Assembly (NCBI GenBank): GCA_041687475.1
Contig: JAWLBW010000016.1
Location: 1-29,082 of the forward strand
Length of the DNA stretch: 29,082 bases
Reading direction: 5' to 3'
Source: JAWLBW01 sp041687475
GTDB taxonomy: Bacteria; J088; JAWLBW01
Below the pieces are notes generated by a model that saw nothing but the letters and a program-made list of their open reading frames with translations, was not told the origin of the DNA and did no database searches. Below, one piece after another: positions 23,498 through 29,082 of this stretch. Position 1 is the stretch's first letter; every line of letters begins with the position of its first letter. The position numbers were made by a program, and so were the translations under genes.

Positions 23498-23959
23498 GTG
23501 CCCGAACAGCCCATCGAACCCGGCCGACAAGAACCCCGCCCCCCGCGCGAGCGGCCCTCGCGCCCCTTCGGCGTCTGGTTGATTGCCATCTACTTCGCGA
23601 TTACCTCGATCGGTACGCTCTTCTACGTGATCGGGATGCAGCTCGGCAACATCGAGGTTACGCCCGAACAGGCCGAATACCTGGCCACCCGCACCACGCT
23701 CGACTTCGCCTTCGCCGCACTCATAGCCGTGCTGCACCTGGTCGGGGCCATTACCCTTTTTCTCATGCGCAAGGTGTCGTTCCACCTCTTTCTGGCTTCG
23801 CTTGTGTTCTACCTGGGCGGCGCCGTATACCAGGGCGCGACCCGGGGCTGGGATTCGCTGATCGAGGGCGGCATCGTCGGTCTCTTCGTCGCCACCGGTC
23901 TGCTGGTGGCGGTCTGCATATACACCTGGCGCATGACGCAGGCCGGGCTGCTGCGCTGA
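23498..23959 (+). CDS. Four-helix membrane protein, unknown function
   Basis: A 153-residue predicted inner-membrane protein. The first 24 residues are Pro/Arg/Glu-rich and cytoplasmic. Four hydrophobic segments follow: FGVWLIAIYFAITSIGTLFY, TLDFAFAALIAVLHLVGAIT, VSFHLFLASLVFYLGGAVYQ and IVGLFVATGLLVAVCIYTW. A polar loop (QLGNIEVTPEQAEYLATR) lies between the first two. I cannot name the family. GTG 23498 has a near-perfect ribosome site (GAGGAGG, five bases upstream) and was chosen over an earlier ATG at 23444. Confidence 0.78.
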   Translation: MPEQPIEPGRQEPRPPRERPSRPFGVWLIAIYFAITSIGTLFYVIGMQLGNIEVTPEQAEYLATRTTLDFAFAALIAVLHLVGAITLFLMRKVSFHLFLASLVFYLGGAVYQGATRGWDSLIEGGIVGLFVATGLLVAVCIYTWRMTQAGLLR

Positions 23960-24017
23960 CGTGATGGGCGGTACGTCGCGGTCGGCCTGGGTATTCGCCA
24001 ACCGTGGTGAACGAAGG

Positions 24018-24023
24018 TAGGAT
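24018..24023 (+). promoter_or_regulatory. -10-like box before the 24030 gene (possible leaderless start)
   Basis: TAGGAT ends six bases before ATG 24030, and no ribosome site intervenes. Confidence 0.4.
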
Positions 24024-24029
24024 ATTGCC

Positions 24030-24386
24030 ATGGACGAGCAGCAGCAGGACAAGAATCCCGACGTTGACGATTCGACGCCGGCCCGCATCGACATGTCGCC
24101 GGAGGTCGTTGCCGAGCGTATGAAGCGGCTGGCCTTGCTGCGCCGCACAGCTGCCGCCGCCCGCCCCGCACGCGAAAATGGTATCCGTACCCTGGGGGCC
24201 GAAGCCTTCATTCGTACCAAATGTCTTGCCGGGGGAATGCAGGACCTGCACGACGTTGCCGTTCTCGTGCTTCAGAATCCCTCTCTTGCCGAAACCGCCC
24301 GGACCGAGGCACGCCGCCACGGTGCGCTCGAGCTTCTCGATCGTTGGCTGGCCGACAGGCGCTTGCTGCAGCGATATCAGCGGTAG
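24030..24386 (+). CDS. Hypothetical 118-residue protein
   Basis: A small soluble protein that I do not recognise. The first 20 residues are acidic and polar (MDEQQQDKNPDVDDSTPARID). The remainder is predicted helical and basic: SPEVVAERMKRLALLRRTAAAARPAREN, then AEAFIRTKCLAGGMQDLHDVAVLVLQNPSLAETARTEARRHGALELLDRWLADRRLLQRY. It has no membrane segment or signal peptide and a single Cys. The start is ATG 24030, which follows a -10-like TAGGAT by six bases. It lies between the membrane protein and aminotransferase genes, with no evident functional link to either. Confidence 0.6.
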   Translation: MDEQQQDKNPDVDDSTPARIDMSPEVVAERMKRLALLRRTAAAARPARENGIRTLGAEAFIRTKCLAGGMQDLHDVAVLVLQNPSLAETARTEARRHGALELLDRWLADRRLLQRYQR

Positions 24387-24441
24387 CGAATTCTCTCCCG
24401 AATCGGCGCCCGCAAGGTCGAGGGTCACTTGCAACCGGTTT

Positions 24442-24462
24442 GCTCCTCTTGTTAAGAGGAGC
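24442..24462. terminator. Perfect hairpin after the 24030 gene
   Basis: GCTCCTCTT (24442-24450) pairs with AAGAGGAGC (24454-24462) around GTT. There is no T-run, so it may be a Rho-independent-like stop or an mRNA-end stabiliser. Confidence 0.45.
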
Positions 24463-24537
24463 CTGCTGAAAGGATGCCCGGAGAGGAGTCAGCGGCGCCC
24501 TCCCACCTCGAGCCTCCCGAATTTTCCGCCTTCATGC

Positions 24538-24543
24538 TAATCT
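24538..24543 (+). promoter_or_regulatory. Extended -10 before the aminotransferase gene (possible leaderless start)
   Basis: TGC then TAATCT ends seven bases before ATG 24551. The intervening bases carry no ribosome site. Confidence 0.4.
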
Positions 24544-24550
24544 GTATTCC

Positions 24551-25726
24551 ATGCCGTACCGCTATTCCCGCCGCGTCGAAGGGCTGCAGAGCTCTGCCAT
24601 CCGTGAAATTCTACAGGTCGTGAACCGGGGAGACGTGATCTCCTTCGCCGGTGGGCTGCCGGCCGCCGAGCTTTTTCCCGTCGGTCGCATGGCCGAACTG
24701 GCGGCCGAAATTTTCGCCGGTCCCGACGCGCAGCAGGCCCTGCAGTACGGCGAAACCGAAGGACACGGCGGCCTGCGCGAACGTATCGCCGCGCGCCTTC
24801 CGGCCGGTCACCCGTGGAATCCGTCGACCATTCTCGTGACCCAGGGGTCGCAACAGGGCATCGACCTGCTGTCGAAGCTCTTTCTCGACCCGGGCGACGA
24901 AGTGCTGGTCGAGTCGCCGGCCTACCTGGGCGCGCTGCAGGTCTTCCGCTTCTTCGGCGCGAAGGTAACCTTTCTGCCCACCGACGACGAAGGCGTGCTG
25001 CCCGATGCCCTGGCCGAGGCCCTTACACGCAATCCCAAACTGCTCTACCTTACACCGACCTTCCAGAATCCGAGCGGCCTATGCTACTCGGAGCGCCGCC
25101 GTCAGGAACTGCGCGCGGTCATCGCCGACAGCGACATTCTGGTGATTGAAGACGACCCCTATCGCGATCTCTGGTACGACGAAGAGCCGCCGGCGCCCCT
25201 GTCATACGGGCTCGATCCGGCACGCACGGTGTACCTGGGCAGCTTCTCGAAGACCAGTACCCCCGGCCTGCGTGTCGGCTATCTGGCTTCGAACGAACAC
25301 ATTTTCCGCCGGGCCGTGCAGGTCAAGCAGGCCACCGATCTGCAGACCAACAGCCTGGGGCAGCACCTGCTGTTCCGGCTGCTCGGCGATCCCCAGTTCG
25401 ACGCTCACGTGGCCAATCTGCGTCGGGTGTACGGCGCCCGCCGCGACGTCTTTCTGCACGCCCTCGACGAATCGCTGACCGAAGTCATGGAATGGCGGCG
25501 CCCCGGCGGCGGCATGTTTGTCTGGGCCCGGCTGCGTAATGGGGGAAGCGCGAGCGACCTTCTTCGCCACGCGCTCGACCAGGGCCTCGCCTTCGTATCC
25601 GGCGCCGAATTTCACGCCGCCGGTGAAGGCCGCGACACCCTGCGCCTGAACTTCACCCACAGCGGTGAAGCCCGCCTGCGCGAAGGCGTCGCAAGACTTG
25701 CACGAGCGGCTTTGCCGACCGCCTGA
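24551..25726 (+). CDS. PLP-dependent aminotransferase, 2-aminoadipate/aromatic type (LysN/KAT-like)
   Basis: A 391-residue fold-type I aminotransferase. The N-terminal segment (SSAIREILQVVNRGDVISFAGGLPAAELFPV) and QYGETEGHGGLRERIAARL are typical of the group that includes 2-aminoadipate aminotransferase and the effector domain of MocR regulators. No GntR DNA-binding domain is present. The PLP Lys is residue 234 in GSFSKTSTPGLRVGYL. TPTFQNPSGLCYSERRR and IEDDPYRDLWYDEEPP give the pyridine-binding Asn and Asp. The substrate could be 2-aminoadipate, an aromatic or a branched-chain amino acid. No pathway genes flank it. The start ATG follows a -10-like box closely. Confidence 0.9.
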   Translation: MPYRYSRRVEGLQSSAIREILQVVNRGDVISFAGGLPAAELFPVGRMAELAAEIFAGPDAQQALQYGETEGHGGLRERIAARLPAGHPWNPSTILVTQGSQQGIDLLSKLFLDPGDEVLVESPAYLGALQVFRFFGAKVTFLPTDDEGVLPDALAEALTRNPKLLYLTPTFQNPSGLCYSERRRQELRAVIADSDILVIEDDPYRDLWYDEEPPAPLSYGLDPARTVYLGSFSKTSTPGLRVGYLASNEHIFRRAVQVKQATDLQTNSLGQHLLFRLLGDPQFDAHVANLRRVYGARRDVFLHALDESLTEVMEWRRPGGGMFVWARLRNGGSASDLLRHALDQGLAFVSGAEFHAAGEGRDTLRLNFTHSGEARLREGVARLARAALPTA

Positions 25727-25737
25727 GGCGGCGGTCG

Positions 25738-25765
25738 GATCCCAAATTACAGATCGCAGATCGCA
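25738..25765 (+). repeat. GATCSCA array, left arm of locus B
   Basis: GATCCCA, AATTACA (degenerate), GATCGCA, GATCGCA in seven-base register, 11 bases after the aminotransferase stop. The right arm is at 25861-25892. Confidence 0.8.
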
Positions 25766-25860
25766 AAGCAGCGGCGACTTGCTTTCCGGTTCCACGATTC
25801 AAAGCAGTCTCCTCCGGTGATTCCGGGTGACCCTCAGGGACCAATTCCGAGACGTCTCCT

Positions 25861-25892
25861 TTTGGGATCTGCGATCTGCGATCTGGGATCGC
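25861..25892 (-). repeat. GATCSCA array, right arm of locus B
   Basis: On the minus strand GATCCCA, GATCGCA, GATCGCA, GATCCCA then AAA. It faces the left arm across about 95 bases of unrelated sequence, which includes GAGACGTCTC and GGGTGACCCT palindromes. Confidence 0.8.
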
Positions 25893-25917
25893 AAGCCGCC
25901 GGGCTCCGGCGGCTTGC
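25891..25917 (+). promoter_or_regulatory. Perfect 10-base-pair hairpin just upstream of queC
   Basis: GCAAGCCGCC (25891-25900) pairs with GGCGGCTTGC (25908-25917) around GGGCTCC. It abuts the repeat array and covers the place where a -35 for the queC promoter would lie. It may be a terminator for upstream transcription or an operator. It does not resemble a preQ1 riboswitch. Confidence 0.45.
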
Positions 25918-25924
25918 AAGTTGG

Positions 25925-25930
25925 TATAAT
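25925..25930 (+). promoter_or_regulatory. -10 box (TATAAT) before queC (leaderless start likely)
   Basis: A perfect TATAAT is followed by five bases and the ATG at 25936, with no ribosome site between. The transcription start would fall on the start codon. Confidence 0.55.
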
Positions 25931-25935
25931 CAGTT

Positions 25936-26622
25936 ATGAAGCGCGCCGTTGTTCTTGTTTCGGGCGGTCTCGATTCCGCCACCGTTCTCGCCATTGCCGA
26001 AGCCGAGGGCTTTTCGCCCTGCGCCCTTTCCTTCGATTACGGCCAGCGTCACCGGGCCGAGTTGGTCGCAGCGAAGGAGGTGGTCGACGCACGCGGCGCC
26101 GAGCGGCATCTGGTGCTGCCCCTCGATCTGCGCCCCATCGGCGGCTCGGCCCTGACCGACGCCGCCATTGACGTGCCCAAGGACGCCCTCGCCGAGGGTG
26201 GAAGCGACATTCCCGTTACCTACGTGCCGGCACGCAATACCCTCTTTCTCTCTATCGCGCTGGGCTGGGCCGAGACACTGGGCGCCCACGACATCTTCAT
26301 CGGCGTGAACGCCCTCGACTACAGCGGGTACCCCGATTGTCGGCCGGCCTTCATCGAGGCTTTTGAAAAGCTGGCCAATGTTGCCACGAAGGAAGGGGTC
26401 GAAGGGCGGCCGTTTCGCATTCACGCGCCCCTGTTGCATCTGACGAAAACCGAGATCATTCGGCGGGGGCTCGAGCTCGGCGTCGACTACGGGCTCACGC
26501 GCAGCTGCTACGATCCGCAGGGCGATACGGCCTGCGGTCATTGCGACAGTTGCATTCTGCGTCGGCGCGCCTTTGCCGAGCTCGGCATGAACGACCCCAT
26601 TGCCTACGCCGAGGGCGTATGA
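25936..26622 (+). CDS. queC: 7-cyano-7-deazaguanine synthase
   Basis: Converts 7-carboxy-7-deazaguanine to preQ0 with ATP and ammonia in queuosine or other deazapurine synthesis. It has 228 residues, full length. The PP-loop ATPase motif SGGLDS lies at 9-14, followed by SFDYGQRH (32-39) and VPARNTLFLSIALGWAE. The Zn site is formed by Cys191, Cys200, Cys203 and Cys206 (CYDP...CGHCDSC). queE overlaps its stop by four bases. No queD, queF or tgt is in the window, so whether the product is tRNA queuosine or a deazapurine DNA modification cannot be decided here; I see no dpd-type genes. Confidence 0.96.
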   Translation: MKRAVVLVSGGLDSATVLAIAEAEGFSPCALSFDYGQRHRAELVAAKEVVDARGAERHLVLPLDLRPIGGSALTDAAIDVPKDALAEGGSDIPVTYVPARNTLFLSIALGWAETLGAHDIFIGVNALDYSGYPDCRPAFIEAFEKLANVATKEGVEGRPFRIHAPLLHLTKTEIIRRGLELGVDYGLTRSCYDPQGDTACGHCDSCILRRRAFAELGMNDPIAYAEGV

Positions 26623-27296
26623 GCCGGCTGCCCGCCTTTCCCCGCGAGGGAGATCAGCTGCTTATCAACGAGTTTTTTCTCTCGGTGCAGGGCGAATCGA
26701 CGCAGGCCGGTCGGCTGTGCTTCTTCATTCGTCTCAGCGGCTGCCATCTGCGCTGCGGTTACTGCGACACCGAATATGCCTTCCACGAAGGTTCCACTTA
26801 CAGTGTCGAAGAGGTAATGGTGCGCGTGCGCGAAGCCGGAAGCCCGCTCGTGCAGGTCACCGGCGGCGAACCCCTGCTGCAGAAGCCGGTCTACGTCCTG
26901 TTTCAGCGCCTGGTGGAAGAGGGCTACGACGTCATGGTCGAAACCTCGGGCAGCCTCGATGCCTCGCGTGTTCCCGTCGGCGTGCGACGCATTTACGACA
27001 TCAAGACGCCGGGCAGCGGCGAATCCGAACGAAATCGCTGGGAAAACTTTACGGCCGATGCCCTGCGCGAAGGCGACGAGATCAAGTTCGTCGTCTGCAG
27101 TCGTGCCGATTATGAGTGGGCGCGCGGCGTGGTGCGCGAGAAGCTGGCAAACGTGAACGTTCCCATTCTTTTTTCCCCCGAGTGGAGCGGCGTTTCGGGC
27201 ACGCAGTTGGCCGAGTGGGTGATTGAAGACAAGCTACCCGTGCGCTTCCAGCTACAGATGCACAAGGTGTTGTGGGGCGAGAAACGCGGGGTTTGA
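26619..27296 (+). CDS. queE: 7-carboxy-7-deazaguanine synthase (radical SAM)
   Basis: Radical SAM enzyme that rearranges 6-carboxytetrahydropterin to 7-carboxy-7-deazaguanine, the substrate of QueC. It has 225 residues. INEFFLSVQGESTQAGR (16-32) is the classic start. The iron-sulphur motif is Cys42-x3-Cys46-x2-Cys49 (CHLRCGYC) followed by DTEYAF. TGGEPLLQ (81-88) binds SAM, and VETSGS and DIKTPGSGE are further family features. ATG 26619 overlaps the queC stop (ATGA) with GAGGG before it, so the pair is coupled. Confidence 0.95.
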   Translation: MSRLPAFPREGDQLLINEFFLSVQGESTQAGRLCFFIRLSGCHLRCGYCDTEYAFHEGSTYSVEEVMVRVREAGSPLVQVTGGEPLLQKPVYVLFQRLVEEGYDVMVETSGSLDASRVPVGVRRIYDIKTPGSGESERNRWENFTADALREGDEIKFVVCSRADYEWARGVVREKLANVNVPILFSPEWSGVSGTQLAEWVIEDKLPVRFQLQMHKVLWGEKRGV

Positions 27297-27298
27297 GA

Positions 27299-27312
27299 GA
27301 TCGCAGATCGCA
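27299..27312 (+). repeat. GATCSCA array, left arm of locus C
   Basis: Two units GATCGCA, GATCGCA begin three bases after the queE stop. The right arm is at 27394-27421. Between them an imperfect hairpin (TTCGCTG / CAGCGAA) can form. Confidence 0.75.
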
Positions 27313-27393
27313 AAGGGCGACCACCCGGAGGTTCGCTGCGCAATAGCGTAACAGCGAAGAACGTCAACCGAATAACCGAATGCAGCTCACTCC

Positions 27394-27421
27394 GGGATCT
27401 GCGATCTGGGAATCTGGGATC
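27394..27421 (-). repeat. GATCSCA array, right arm of locus C
   Basis: On the minus strand GATCCCA, GATTCCCA (one base longer), GATCGCA, GATCCC. It ends seven bases before the dinB GTG. Confidence 0.75.
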
Positions 27422-27428
27422 ACCGAAG

Positions 27429-28595
27429 GTGCTTGCGCATTTCGACCTTGATTGTTTCTTCGTAGCCGTCGAGCGGTTGCACGATCCGGCGCTCATCGGA
27501 AAACCGGTGGCGGTGGGCGGCTCGCCCGACGGCCGTGGCGTTGTGTGCTCGGCCAGCTATGAAGCGCGCCGGTTCGGGGTTCGCTCGGCGATGCCCACCG
27601 CGCAGGCGTTGAAACGGTGCCCCCAACTCATCGTGCTGCCCACCCGGCACGGCGAATACGGAAAGCATTCGCGGGCGTTCGCTTCCATTCTCCGAGAATA
27701 CTCTCCCCAGGTCGAAATGGCCTCCATCGACGAGGCGTACGTCGATTTCAAGGGCACCGAGCGCCTCTTCGGCGATCCGGTGCACAGCGCGGGCCAGATT
27801 GTCGACCGGGTCAAGAGCGAACTGAATCTGGACGTGTCGGTGGGCTTGTCTACCTCGCGCATCGTCAGCAAGATCGCCAGCGGCCAGGCAAAACCGCAGG
27901 GCTTTCTCGTCGTTCCGCCCGGAAAGGAGCGCGAGTGGCTTGCGCCCCTGCCCATCGAGAAAATGCCGGGTATCGGGCCGCGCACGGCCGAAGCCATGCA
28001 CGCCGCGAGCATCCACACTTTGGGCGATCTGGCGCAGCGTCCCCCCGGCGACCGGTGGGCCGAGTGGGTACCGTATGCCAGGGGAGAAGTACGCGGCGAA
28101 GTGCACTTGGGCGAAGCCCGCAAGAGCCTGTCGGTCGAAGAGACGTTCATGCGCGATCTCGGGGCCGGCGAATCGCTCTGGGCGCAGCTGCGCGAGGTGT
28201 CCGAGGAAGCCGGCTATCGCCTTCGCCGTGAAGGACTGACGGCACGCACGATTGGGGTGAAACTCAAATTTTCCGACTTTACGCAACAGACGGCCGCGCA
28301 CACGCTTGATCGGCCCACCGACCTCGACCGTGATATTTTCAGCCATGCGCTCGAGCTTGCCCAGGCGCGTATCGGCAAGCGGCACCTGCGGCTCATCGGC
28401 GTACATCTGAGCGGTCTCGGCGCCGCCGGCGCGCCCGCAGCGGCGGCACAACTCGATCTGTTCGCCCGCCCGGACCCGCATCGCGAGAAGTTGAAAAGCC
28501 TTCAATCGACGCTCGACAACCTGCGCGATCGTTACGGTTCATCGACCCTGCGGTGGGGCTACCGGAACCGGGACGAGAGCGACGAAACGGAATAG
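27429..28595 (+). CDS. dinB: DNA polymerase IV (Y-family translesion polymerase)
   Basis: A 388-residue error-prone polymerase that bypasses DNA lesions. Catalytic carboxylates are Asp6 (HFDLD), and Asp101 and Glu102 (SIDEAYVDF). DCFFVAVE matches E. coli DinB, with Phe11 at the steric-gate position. SYEARRFGVRSAMP contacts the incoming nucleotide. The thumb motif PGIGPRTAEAMHAASIHTLGDLA is present, and the little-finger domain follows. QLDLF at 341-345 is a good beta-clamp binding motif, here about 43 residues before the C-terminus instead of at the very end. The start is GTG 27429: residues before HFDLD are few, as in the family, and the upstream sequence is the right arm of a repeat locus with no good ribosome site. 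No LexA-type box was evident upstream. Confidence 0.95.
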   Translation: MLAHFDLDCFFVAVERLHDPALIGKPVAVGGSPDGRGVVCSASYEARRFGVRSAMPTAQALKRCPQLIVLPTRHGEYGKHSRAFASILREYSPQVEMASIDEAYVDFKGTERLFGDPVHSAGQIVDRVKSELNLDVSVGLSTSRIVSKIASGQAKPQGFLVVPPGKEREWLAPLPIEKMPGIGPRTAEAMHAASIHTLGDLAQRPPGDRWAEWVPYARGEVRGEVHLGEARKSLSVEETFMRDLGAGESLWAQLREVSEEAGYRLRREGLTARTIGVKLKFSDFTQQTAAHTLDRPTDLDRDIFSHALELAQARIGKRHLRLIGVHLSGLGAAGAPAAAAQLDLFARPDPHREKLKSLQSTLDNLRDRYGSSTLRWGYRNRDESDETE

Positions 28596-28720
28596 GCGGC
28601 TCCTGCCACAAAGTCGCGCCCTTTCACCAAATCCTTCCTGAACGGGACTTGCTTCGTGCATTTTCCCTTTGACCGTCCTTACGGCGAGAGCTACACTTAT
28701 CCATCGCTGAGCGCGCTACT

Positions 28721-28726
28721 TATAAT
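28721..28726 (+). promoter_or_regulatory. -10 box (TATAAT) before the exported-protein gene
   Basis: A perfect TATAAT ends 14 bases before ATG 28741. A weak TTATCC (28697-28702) could serve as -35 with 18-base spacing. The leader would be only about eight bases. Confidence 0.5.
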
Positions 28727-28740
28727 CAGAGTCGGGCTGC

Positions 28741-29082
28741 ATGTTGTTTTCGTCCCTGAACGCCCTCGCAGGCGCAACCGTCGTTGCAGCCTTCCTGACT
28801 TCACCCGCCCCCGCAACCGACAATTCGTCGGCAGCAGGTGCCGTTTCGAATGCCGTATCGGCCGTCACGGCCCCGGCCGTTGCGCCGGCGGCATTTGATT
28901 CACCAGCAACCGGAACAACCGGAAACGAAAGGGTTAGCGGAACCGCCGTTCTGCGCGGGCGGGTGTTCGAGCGCGGCACTCGCAACCCCGTTGCCTGGGC
29001 GCAGATCATTCTTCCCCTGAGCGGTGCGCTCACGGAAACCGACGAATCGGGCGCGTTCCAACTCGAAGATGTTGCGCCCGGC
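28741..29082 (+). CDS. Exported protein with carboxypeptidase-regulatory-like domain (3' end outside window)
   Basis: The frame is open from ATG 28741 through the end of the window (114 codons seen). A short signal-like start (MLFSSLNALAGATVVAAFLT, then SPAPATD) precedes an Ala/Val/Thr/Pro-rich stretch. From about residue 70 a beta-sandwich of the carboxypeptidase regulatory-like type begins: VSGTAVLRGRVFERGTRNPVAWAQIILP, LSGALTETDESGAFQLEDVAPG. Such domains often sit at the N-terminus of TonB-dependent receptors, TonB fusions or large surface proteins, so an envelope role is likely. The specific family cannot be decided without the rest. Confidence 0.7.
   Translation, partial: MLFSSLNALAGATVVAAFLTSPAPATDNSSAAGAVSNAVSAVTAPAVAPAAFDSPATGTTGNERVSGTAVLRGRVFERGTRNPVAWAQIILPLSGALTETDESGAFQLEDVAPG

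Noticed and set aside
25727..25935. preQ1 riboswitch upstream of queC
   Set aside because: No C-rich preQ1 aptamer pattern is visible, and the -10 box sits too close to the ATG to leave room for a leader.

Overview
The window is about 29 kb of GC-rich bacterial chromosome. It carries housekeeping genes and several accessory pockets. I saw no rRNA, tRNA, CRISPR array, transposase or phage gene. The gene set (complete 2-oxoglutarate dehydrogenase, Acs, QueC/QueE, a chalcone isomerase-like secreted protein, DUF3467, LD-carboxypeptidase, and a start resembling a TonB-associated protein) fits a free-living Gram-negative heterotroph, perhaps of a deltaproteobacterial-type lineage. I cannot place it more precisely, and that placement is inference.

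Layout. 1-2980 (+): the tail of an unknown gene, a PH/zinc-ribbon/membrane protein and an aldehyde dehydrogenase. 3122-4528 (-): a three-gene operon (small membrane protein, BON-like protein, DUF488). 4822-13985 (+): central carbon block with a receiver-like protein, sucA, sucB, lpd and an acetyl-CoA synthetase carrying a Lys/Ala/Pro-rich N-terminal tail of about 260 residues. Intrinsic terminators lie after sucB and after lpd, so the block is not one uninterrupted operon. 14207-15901 (+): a metallo-beta-lactamase-fold hydrolase and a secreted chalcone isomerase-like protein, separated by a repeat-filled gap. 16196-16675 (-): a four-helix membrane protein. 16967-21458 (+): an overlapping cluster of a JAB-DinG fusion helicase, an inositol-monophosphatase family enzyme, DUF3467 and LdcA. 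21598-22869: two toxin-antitoxin modules tail to tail (HigBA on +, ParE/RelE plus addiction-module antitoxin on -). 23498-25726 (+): a membrane protein, a small unknown and a PLP aminotransferase. 25936-28595 (+): queC-queE and dinB. 28741-end (+): the start of an exported protein with a carboxypeptidase-regulatory-like domain.

The strongest genome-scale signal lies outside the genes. Nearly every longer intergenic gap contains short arrays with a period of seven bases. The heptamer differs from locus to locus but the period stays the same. One class, GATCGCA/GATCCCA, forms facing inverted arrays in three separate gaps. Another forms a composite element present at two sites in opposite orientation. 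They resemble the heptanucleotide STRRs described in cyanobacteria, but nothing else here looks cyanobacterial.

Other points of interest are the basic tail on Acs, the JAB-DinG fusion with Ser in place of the first iron-sulphur Cys, and several genes whose -10 box sits 5-8 bases before the start codon, which suggests leaderless transcripts.
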